This document shows positions 56,054 to 64,000 of a DNA stretch of 64,000 nucleotides, piece by piece. The stretch lies in assembly GCA_963576475.1 (NCBI GenBank), contig OY754974.1, positions 12,029,237-12,093,236 on the forward strand, given 5' to 3'. Positions within the stretch are counted from its first letter, which is position 1; the number at the start of each line of letters is the position of its first letter. The stretch is from Molanna angustata (lineage: Eukaryota > Arthropoda > Insecta > Trichoptera > Molannidae). Made by a program: the position numbers and the translations under genes. Below the pieces are notes generated by a model. That model was not told the DNA's origin, searched no databases, and saw only the letters and a program-made list of their open reading frames with translations.

Positions 56054-56423
56054 TTGCATCCACTGTATCCTCAGCAATCCAATTGTGGGAGTGCATCCAC
56101 TGTATCCTCAGCAATCCAATTGTGGGAGTACATCCACTGTATCCTCAGCAATCCATTTGTGGGAGTGCATCCACTGTATCCTCAGCAATCCAATTGTGGG
56201 AGTGCATCCACTGTATCCTCAGCAATCCAATTGTGGGAGTACATCCACTGTATCCTCAGCAATCCATTTGTGGGAGTGCATCCACTGTATCCTCAGCAAT
56301 CCAATTGTGGGAGTGCATCCACTGTATCCTCAGCAATCCAATTGTGGGAGTACATCCACTGTATCCTCAGCAATCCATTTGTGGGAGTGCATCCACTGTA
56401 TCCTCAGCAATCCAATTGCCCAC
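56054..56423 (+). repeat. 37-bp minisatellite, 10 units, 3-unit higher-order repeat
   Basis: Ten units start at 56054 and then every 37 bases (56091, 56128, 56165 ... 56387). Units 3, 6 and 9 differ from the others in the same way (gtACATCC and ccaTTTg where others have gtGCATCC and ccaATTg), giving a 111-bp higher-order period. Because 111 is a multiple of 3 and no unit contains a stop, all three plus frames are open through the array; the 121-141-codon frames are not evidence of genes. Confidence 0.97.
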
Positions 56424-57439
56424 GATATTGTCATTTGGAGTTTCATAGTTTAATTCATACATAATTTTTAAAATTCAGCATTTTTATCGCATTATTTTTA
56501 GCGTGACACTGCATCAGGTATACTGGTACATGTTCGCACATAAATTAGATTTTTAGATGCTCTTGGTTTTTAAAAAGGCGTAAGACAAACACACACACTA
56601 ACAAAATCATTGTTTTATTACTTTAGATTAAAATAATTCACATAAAGCAATCAAATATATGTTTAGCTTTAACATGGATTCTAGAAAGATTCAAAGAAAT
56701 CAAAACAATAATTTATAAATATATATCTATATATAAAACAAAGTCGGGTTAGTTACATAATTTATAACTCAAGAAGGACTGGACCGATTGATATGATCTC
56801 TTATTTGTTTGATTCGTCTCCGCCCTGGGTGGGCAAGTCTGGTCCAACCGACCCCTCGTATTGATGTTAAAAATAAAAATTGATGTGATAGTAAAATTAT
56901 ATTTCGAGACTAAGATATAATACATAAATAAAATTGGAGTAAAACTTGTCCCAATTTCGAGGGTTGATTTTTATGGTCGGGTTTTACAAATGCACAGAGG
57001 ATGCATTCACATGAACACAAATATATATTTTGAGAGTTTCTTATTCATACTCCAAATTGAAAATAACCAAATCCATTTTTCATATCCGCTGGGGAAACAT
57101 TTATATTCATTCAAGTCAAAATGTCTCTTTGCATTTCATGTTATTTTCTGTTTGTATGTAAACAGGCACATAGTAATAATATTATATTTTAACATGATAA
57201 CATACATAGCAAAGTCTTATTGCATTACTTTATATAAAACACATGCATAAATCTTTCAAGTCAAAATGTGCACCAGGAAATATAGATATAATAAATTAAT
57301 TTGTTTGTACACTGCTTACATACTAGCACCACATTATATTATATTTCTGTGTTACAGAAACGAGCTCTCTGGAAGGCATCTCACACTCAGGTCGTCTGGA
57401 TCACAGAGTGACTTCTAAATTGTCTAAGTGACTTCTCAC
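56424..57439. other. AT-rich stretch
   Basis: No gene seen. 'gtgggcaagtctggtcca' near 56828 resembles a Family 4 MITE tip. Confidence 0.45.
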
Positions 57440-58125
57440 TGTACTGTTGCTATGTCCGTAGTTGTATTTAATACGCGTCTATTGTATGGAACCCACAATA
57501 CGTCACGCATATTAACAGATTAGAAAATATACAAAATAAATTCCTAAAATATTTAGATTATAGAAGCAGACGTTCTTTTGGTGATCCCGCACAATCTGCC
57601 CTATATCATAAATTAACTACCTTAGAAGCCCGGCGAACTGTAGCTGACATGTCTTACTTATACATATAAGTTGGTGAACTGCAGTATACCTGATTCTAGT
57701 GAGTTATTATCTAAATTAAACTCTCATGCACCTAATAGGCTTACTAGAAAGACTCATACATTTAGGCCACTTAATTATTGTAGTACTTATTATGCTCAGA
57801 ACTCCTACATATATAGAACATTCTATAACTATAACACGTTCTTTAATGAAATAGACCTTTTCAATAACTCCTTGAACGGATTTAAATGTTCAATTTCTAG
57901 GTTACTGCTGCTTCGCGGTTAGGTGGTGTACGTGTGTTCCCCTTTTTCCTTACATTTCTTTCCTTCTCCCTTCCTCAAAACTACTTCTTTTTGTAAATAT
58001 AATAACGATAATATTTGTAAACTTAATTGGTTCACATGTCATATTATGTATGTTAGTAAAATAAGTAAATTTAACTGTATGTTTACATTTTAAATTTAAA
58101 ATAAAATTAAAATAAAATAAAGAAG
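57440..58125 (+). pseudogene. Jockey/CR1-group LINE, C-terminal fragment with 3' UTR
   Basis: Plus-strand pieces 'HINRLENIQNKFLKYLDYRS', 'TLEARRTVADMSYLY', then after a frameshift near 57668 'LVNCSIPDSSELLSKLNSHA', 'RKTHTFRPLNYCSTYYAQNS' and 'DLFNNSLNGFKCSISRLLL' (frame 57671-57922). It is a relative of 50400-51200. A ~200-base UTR ends in an AAATAAAATAAA tail at about 58105-58122, just before Harbinger-like element I. Confidence 0.8.
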
Positions 58126-58138
58126 TTGGACAGAGTCA

Positions 58139-59024
58139 CGCGACGTCTTACGTAGGCGATCCAAAGCGAACGCGAAGCGGCGCGGCGCAGCGCGGCGCGA
58201 AAATAACAAACAGTCGGTAACTATGGAAGTGTCCTACGTTACCAACCGCGAGTAGGGTACGATGCGGCGCGGCGCGATGCGAAGCGAACGCGATCAGTTG
58301 GTTTGATATTTTCGCGTGAATTGGAAGCGGTGCCATAGTTTTTTGTATTTATTTTATTTATTTATTTATTCAAAATCAACAATAACCTACAAAAAAAAAT
58401 AAAACAATACAATAGTGAAACATAGTACAACAAAACATATGTGAATAGACAATATAGTATATGTTGGCACTGACAAAAAGAATACAATCTATCAGTACCA
58501 ACATCCAGTGGATAAGAACTATTCCACTAAGCAGTGCTTGTGTCGGTATAGCTTTCTATTCATTTTAACTGACACAGTCCATACTTATGTATCCCATTAT
58601 GTCTATCACACAATTATAACATATCATAAAATCAAACATATAAATTATAATATACAGCTATAAAATCACGGTTTATATCAATCATTTCATAATTTAAAAA
58701 AATATATTTTCAATATTCATTCTACGTTTGTTGAGAATCCAAGAAGATAGTTAATTTTTCATAGCACTCAGTGACTTTATAGTATATATCTCAGAACCAT
58801 TTCATTCTTTTGTAAATATGTTTAAAATACGAGGTAAAATAAAATCAAAATGTTTTTGAGCAAACGTGGTATGAGTTCTGGGGATGTGTAAAAATCTGTG
58901 TATGTTGGTTAATTATAATGTCAGAAGCGCGATTCGCGCTCACGTAGGACAGAGCCGCCGCGTCGCACCGCATCGCTTTGAATTCGCGTGTAACCGCTTC
59001 GAATCGCCTACGTAGGACGTCGCG
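58139..59024 (-). mobile_element. Harbinger-like element I, 886 bp, with LINE insertion
   Basis: GC-rich ends CGCGACGTC.TACGTAGGCG face each other and are flanked by TCA on both sides (58136-58138, 59025-59027). The arms have runs of GCGGCGCGGCGC-like subterminal sequence. Its interior from about 58345 to 58920 is an AT-rich LINE 3' fragment. Its arms match element II in inverted order. Confidence 0.7.
58345..58920 (-). pseudogene. LINE 3' fragment nested in Harbinger-like element I
   Basis: The minus strand reads 'HIPRTHTTFAQKHFDFILP', 'RILNIFTKE', stop, 'YTIKSLSAMKN', then untranslated sequence ending in a (TTTA)n-type tail at 58345. This is the usual end of a Jockey/CR1-group LINE. Confidence 0.6.
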
Positions 59025-59138
59025 TCAACAAAGCGGCTTACTATGACCGATGCTTTGGTGACCTTCCTTTCTCTCTTTTTGTCCATTTTCATCTTCTGAA
59101 TTTCGAGTTTTAACCTAATAAATAATCGCTAACAGTAA

Positions 59139-59864
59139 CGCTACGTCCTACGTAGGCGATTCAAAGCGAACGCGATTGCGAAGCGATGCGGTGCGGATAC
59201 AAGCGAATTCAATGCGATGCGGTGCGACGCGGTGGCTCTGTCCTACGTGTGCGCGAATCGTTCTCTCTGCCGCCAGCTACTGTCATGGATGTAGGTACGT
59301 ATATAAAATACTCAAGAAGTATGTACGGCAGAGAAGTGAAACTAATATTGTGTACTTAGAGAGGCATATTTATGGGGGATATCACAATTTTTATGAAGAA
59401 TTACGTGATCTTGAATTGATAAATGAGACTGAATTTACATCTTTCCGGGAAACATATCAAAATTTAACATTCGTGCAAGCGAGAGAAAACTTTGTGTGTT
59501 TTGAACAACATCCTATTGTAAAATAGCAATAATAAATAAATGTGTTTACTTGTAGTCCCATTTATTTTTGCCAAATTCTAAAATTCGCGTTTCGATAATA
59601 ATAATTCTTTTGTCTCATAATATGGGACGTTCATGGACAGAAATTGAAATTTCTGTTTCTGACATGTCAAAAAACAATGGCGCCGCTATCAATTCGCCCG
59701 AAAATATCAAACCAACTGATCGTGTTCGCTTCGCATCGCGCTGCGCCGCATCGAAACCAACTCGCGGTCGGTAACGTAGGACACTTCCATAGTAACCAAC
59801 TGTTTGTTATTTTCGCGCCGCGCCGCTTCGCATTCGCTTTGAATCGCCTACGTAGGACGTCGCG
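59139..59864 (+). mobile_element. Harbinger-like element II, 726 bp, TAA duplication
   Basis: Ends CGCTACGTCCTACGTAGGCG (left) and CGCCTACGTAGGACGTCGCG (right) are inverted repeats flanked by TAA on both sides (59136-59138, 59865-59867), the target duplication of the PIF/Harbinger superfamily. The subterminal regions are GC-rich (gcgatgcggtgcgacgcgg type) and the interior is AT-rich with a short frame. Confidence 0.8.
59290..59526 (+). pseudogene. Short frame inside Harbinger-like element II
   Basis: Within a 116-codon open frame (59176-59526) the part after the GC-rich arm reads 'ETNIVYLERHIYGGYHNFYE', 'ELRDLELINETEFTSFRETY'. This weakly resembles the N-terminal part of Harbinger-type nucleases (G.fh.l...L...d...F..y.R). 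The nuclease domain is absent. The first 40 residues are translation of the terminal repeat. Confidence 0.35.
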
Positions 59865-59867
59865 TAA

Positions 59868-60347
59868 TTGTTTACACTGTGCAGCTTATATAAGCACCTT
59901 GTGATGTGCCAACTCATGTGGGAGCCTTGTATTGAAGAGTACCTCTTAGCTGCAAACGCCAGGGCTGTGACGGTTGCAAGTTATTGGAGAGGGTGCATAT
60001 AGATGGTATGGACATGGAAACAAATGAGCTTACATAAAAATTGAAATATCCGTAAATAAAATTGGTTAATAATACATTGTTCACATGTTGCAATATTTGT
60101 TTGTTTGGTTTAAATATAAATAAAAAAGGGGGAAAGAACTGCCTCCATATGTTCACAGTGCTCAAAGCATGAGCACTTTCACTAAAGAACTGAAAATTGC
60201 TTTGTTTCGTAGATCACCACAAAACTGAACAATCAGCGCCCTTGGAATTATCTTGAATCACTAAACGGGCTCAATGAATATCCCGAATATTATTTATATT
60301 TTAGCATTTCAAAAGAAAATACTCAAACATGTTCTACAAAAATAATT
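59868..60347. other. Non-coding stretch
   Basis: No gene seen. Confidence 0.5.
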
Positions 60348-60351
60348 TTAA

Positions 60352-61871
60352 CCCGTTTTTTACCAAATTTTTTTTTCATTTTTTCTTCCATATTATCTTA
60401 GGTTTTAGGATAATAATATAAATGAGACACGACATTTTTCGAATTGAAAAAGAAAAACTGACATTTTATTGAGAATTTTCATGATCCCCATTTGGGGCCG
60501 ACGGTTAATGGCGTGTCAATAATTTTGGTCTATGTTATCTTTTTATAATATGTTATGTAGTAGTTGTTGTAAGAATGTATGTTCATATTTAAACAAAATA
60601 AAATAAATATTAATTAATAACAAATGCAATATATAAAATTATATGCTATGTCACTATTATACACATACTAGGTACATGTAATCCTACATCACATTTTATA
60701 GATTGTATTCTGACATTCTTTATACAAATCGCACATTTTCGCTGTTTTACAAAGTCCTCTTTAAATAATGCTTTGATGCTATAATAAACCAGAAATCTTT
60801 TGATCCGGCATTGAGTTTATTGTCAAATTGATCATCCTCCTGAAGTCCAACAATGGCATATTGACATTATTTTCTATTGTATACAGTGCATGTGCATTTA
60901 CAATTTACATATAAATTGCATTTGTAAAGAGATGAAAGTACATTTCGTTGCTCATATTTTTATTCTGTACTTTTGTATATTCAAGTCCATCCTTTCCACT
61001 CCTCCCATGAACTAATTGTATTGAGCTAGTGCATTTGGTTGAGGTATTGACACTTGTGTTCTGATCTAGACCATCTACAAAATTGATTTGAGAAAACCAT
61101 TACAATATTATTATCTTTCCATTCCCTTTTGGCACTTTTTGGAGAAAGTAAATTGATTTGGGTTATTTATAGGAGCATATAGCACACGGTTCCTTACAAT
61201 TGAATCTTGGATATCATCATCAAAGAGGAGTTCAAATATTTCAATGAGGGATTTACCGTCCAATTTGGTGATCATATTCAATCTACGCCTCTTGCATTCA
61301 TCACTGTTATACTCATTATCTTCAAAATCACCTTCATCCATGTAGTTCTCCATATTCTTTAATCATAAGATAAGAGAGAAGAAGAAAAAGATTCAATGAT
61401 ATAAAACTTTTGCTGCCCATAATGACACTCAAATACAAACGAACATTTTGTTACATACATATACCTACTAAAATACATGCTATTTACCGTGAGCCCCAAT
61501 TGGGGCTCGTTTTGTTTTTTATAAAAAAAAAACTTATATGTTTTTTACAATTAAAATTATGAATACCTTACTCATAACACATGTATGTATTACTTTTATA
61601 CGAAAAAAGTAAATATTTCAGTTATTTATTGTTAAAAAATCACACACAAATTTGATAAATGAAATATCGAGCAACTTACCAGTAAAATTCAACTTTAATG
61701 ATTAATATTTACATAAAATAATAACGAAATTTTACATAATATATTTCTACGTAAAGAAGGCACACTTTGTTAATGATACATAATCTCAAAATATATAAAA
61801 ACTGTCAAGTTGGTGTTTTTAGAAGAATTAAAAGAAGCGATCCCCAAATGGGGCCCACGGTAAAAAACCGG
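60352..61871 (-). mobile_element. piggyBac-type element, internally deleted, 1520 bp
   Basis: Flanked by TTAA at 60348-60351 and 61872-61875. Terminal inverted repeats CCCGTTTTTTACC and (reverse) CCGGTTTTTTACC. Near both ends lies GATCCCC(A/T)(A/T)(A/T)TGGGGCC (60483-60499, 61838-61854), and a palindrome GAGCCCCAATTGGGGCTC lies at 61492-61509. The interior carries remains of a piggyBac transposase on the minus strand. Confidence 0.88.
60670..61353 (-). pseudogene. piggyBac transposase remnant
   Basis: piggyBac transposases excise and insert DNA at TTAA. The N-terminus is intact for 80 codons from 61353: an acidic start 'MENYMDEGDFEDNEYNSDE' and 'SLIEIFELLFDDDIQD', as in the family. The catalytic core with most of the Asp triad is deleted. 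Pieces of the C-terminal half follow in other frames: 'NNIVMVFSNQF' and 'MGGVERMDLNIQKYRIKI' (61008-60952), where the family has MGGVD with the last catalytic Asp, here Glu. The Cys-rich C-terminal domain is seen as 'RKCAICIKNVR' and 'IKCDVGLHVP' near 60760-60680. Intact relatives have ~550-600 codons; this one spans ~230. Confidence 0.85.
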
Positions 61872-61875
61872 TTAA

Positions 61876-63534
61876 TTGAAATTCTCCTTTGTTGGGAATC
61901 AAACCTAGTATACCGAAAAGAAACCAAACGGCTGTCCACTGTGTTACACGAATCCAAATATATTATGTATGTATTAACTTTGGTTCGTTGTAAGAAATTT
62001 CCATTTGGCCAAATGACCGCTAGGGTACAAATTTTATGCAGAGAAAGTTAAAAATAAATATGTGTGCATTACTCAAGGAATTTTATTAAAGATAATTCAC
62101 AGTTGAAAGAGAAGTTGAAATAGGGCAGACACAGATGGTATGAACACTTCGTGCACATGAAGGACAAGTGAGGATTTATTACAGATTCTACAACTCTACA
62201 CTCCACCCTTTTTGTTGAACCATTGTTATTTTCGTCCCAGAGATGGTTGCATTAAACAAGGATAGTATCCAGCATAGTTCCATGCACTGAGAGGACATCT
62301 ACTCCGTCAAAGCTGTGCTACGAGGAAGAGGTATGTCGACTATAATTCTTGGACGATATTCTTTCTGCGCCCTGAAAGTTTTTTTTGTGTCTTTATATCT
62401 TTTACAAGAATATTACTCATACATCTTCATAACCTCTCTTAAATAAAAATAGGCGTACATTGGATTTCTAATCTAGTGCACTATTTGCTTTGTCGTCGAT
62501 CCATCTTTTGATACGTTTGTTTATTGGTACAAGGGGACATGTTTTAGTGTACTGAATTTACTTAATGCTAAATGTAGCCTTAAGTTGACTATAAGAGATT
62601 GCTGTACAGCAATAAACTCACTTTTTGAACTTGATTGCACATAAATTAAAATAATAAAAGAATCCACTGCTTGCTTTAAAGTGTTGAATTGATATTGTGT
62701 ACGTTGTGAAACCTGAAGTAGATAATATTAAAATAATAATTAACAAGGATTAACTGAAGTGAGTATTCATTTTCAAATAATCTACATAAGTGCTAGGAAC
62801 ATTTCGTCGAGCAATTAGGGCAAAATACATTTTTTCAAAGTACCTCGTTAACTGAACTGGCGTTCAGAAATCTGTGCCAGTAAATACGAGTAGGTAGTGT
62901 AATATTATCATCTATTCATTTAACATTATAATATTTTCTATTGACTCCTGCTGCATTACCTGCACATTTTTCAGCCGGCTGAATTGCGAGATTTTAATTT
63001 AATTTGTGTCAGAATTTCTATTCAAAGTGATCTTGGATTTTTAAATGTATGTAAGTATTTGATTACTGACATTCATAAAATGACGCCCTGAATTAATAAT
63101 TGAATATTATCTTTATGTAGATTCTTTGCAATTAAAATTTCATGGTCCTCCATTATTTTTAATCGTAATTTACCAGCCTTAGACATTCAGCTTCAGAATG
63201 TTGTTACTTTTAGTGACCTTGAGACAACTTATACTGTGTAACATCTATTTATGCTTTATCAATGACCTGTAATTTAAAGATAGTCCATGTAGTATTTATT
63301 TTAGTTCTGCTGAATCAAAAAAAAATTAAAATCAGCTCCCTCTGGCACTCTTGACATTGTCCGACAGGTTTTTAAGTAGTTCTCTAGAACGTTTTGTTTT
63401 TCATGACGTTAAGTTCTTAAAGGGGCCTTTATAACTCTGATTTACAAACTAAGAAATAATATGCTTCCAAAATACATGTAAAAATAACTTATTCAACTTA
63501 TTCAATGTTCACTCTTTATTTTATTTTTATTTTA
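61876..63534. other. Mostly non-coding; LINE-type tail near 62600
   Basis: No gene I can support. 'gattgctgtacagcaataaa' followed by 'ctcacttttgaa' near 62603-62635 is like the LINE/SINE tails at 26012 and 35916. A weak donor-like AGAG|GTATGT at 62331 follows an unremarkable open stretch. Confidence 0.4.
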
Positions 63535-64000
63535 TTTGATTAAGCACATACACAGGCATGAATGCCCAAATATTTCTGCGCATAATAGCTTATATATGGG
63601 AAGTATATATTATCATAATAAGAATTGTTTGTAGGTATATATAAATTCCCTACCTACACTACACTATGCAGTGTACGGAAGGTGCAGTGTCTATTTTACA
63701 TGATGTATATAATTATTATGTTGCGGGTGGATGTTACATAGTAAGTTTAGAGTTGTAGATTTGAAGATTAAACAAATGAAACATGAAAATCAACAATAAT
63801 TAAACATGAGAATATGAATAGAGAAGTTATACATAAATTTAAACGAAAGAATTAAGAGGTTACGAACTGGGATATTATGTGTTTTTTGAAAGTTAATTTG
63901 GAGTTTGAGATTATGTCAATATAATTAATTTGATGAACTGAGTTGTATAATTTGTGGAAGGATATTTGGTACATCTAACTGATAATTTAATATTTTATAT
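63535..64000 (-). pseudogene. LINE 3' end, runs off the window
   Basis: From the right edge the minus strand reads pieces such as 'YQISFHKLYNSVHQINYIDI' and 'ISNSKLTFKKHIISQF', similar to the last residues of Jockey/CR1-group LINE proteins (LYN.lP..i....s...FK..l), then an untranslated region ending in T-rich sequence at 63510-63538. The rest of the element would lie beyond 64000. Confidence 0.5.

Noticed and set aside
56028..56464. Three overlapping plus-strand frames of 121-141 codons
   Set aside because: Produced by a stop-free 37-bp minisatellite read in each frame; no start context or domain.
58148..58336. Frames 58148-58336 (minus) and 59644-59904 (plus) as a duplicated gene
   Set aside because: They are the same GC-rich transposon arm in inverted copies; the similarity is at DNA level and includes the terminal repeat.
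61767..62051. 94-codon plus-strand frame
   Set aside because: It crosses the right end and TTAA of the piggyBac element, so it is a chimera of element and flank, with no known motif.

Overview
This is a eukaryotic nuclear window and almost certainly an insect: it is AT-rich, has introns or none of the bacterial signals, carries an intron-containing nuclear tRNA-Ile(UAU) gene, insect-type CCTAA repeats, and RTE, Jockey/CR1-group, R1-group and Penelope retroelements, piggyBac, Harbinger-like and mariner relics and tRNA-derived SINEs. The RTE copies ending in a (CATA)n-type tail followed by a 'gggtaggcagagagaa' block remind me of lepidopteran repeats, so a moth or butterfly is my best guess; that is an inference, not a demonstration.

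The window is essentially a repeat graveyard. I see no complete host protein gene. From left to right: 0-5 kb holds a Ty3/gypsy integrase fragment and a ~155-bp tandem repeat; 5.5-9.1 kb holds a minus-strand non-LTR retrotransposon with an intact 979-residue endonuclease/reverse transcriptase ORF; 10-12 kb holds a (TA)n tract and a candidate Helentron-type element (Family 1) split by an RTE insertion; 13.4-14.6 kb a dead mariner-superfamily transposase; 15-24 kb several LINE relics, a second TA tract, and a stack of nested small elements; 25-30 kb SINEs of three families, a 71-bp minisatellite and the tRNA gene; 30.6-34.3 kb a TTAA-flanked palindromic MITE and a nearly intact RTE; 36-45 kb an R1-like fragment, further Family 1 copies and GC-rich repeat; 48-54 kb two Penelope-like elements with long inverted repeats; 56 kb a 37-bp minisatellite with 3-unit higher-order structure; 58-60 kb a pair of GC-rich Harbinger-like elements; 60.3-61.9 kb an internally deleted piggyBac.

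The most interesting content is structural. (1) The terminal repeats of one Penelope-like element fold into a complete hammerhead ribozyme, present twice in opposite orientation, and the second Penelope element carries a related but mutated version. (2) Family 1 has the architecture of DINE-1/HINE (Helentron-derived) elements: a 5' TC, subterminal inverted repeats that are offset at the two ends, an internal GT microsatellite, and a 3' hairpin ending in CTAG followed by T; one copy is a palindrome with two 3' ends. (3) Several insertions can be reconstructed to the base because the host is itself a repeat or because target duplications are preserved. Two short stretches (5342-5398 and 26711-26766) look like possible first coding exons of host genes but cannot be confirmed from this window alone.

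Family labels used below (Family 1 to 4, SINE-A/B/C) are mine, for cross-reference within this window only.
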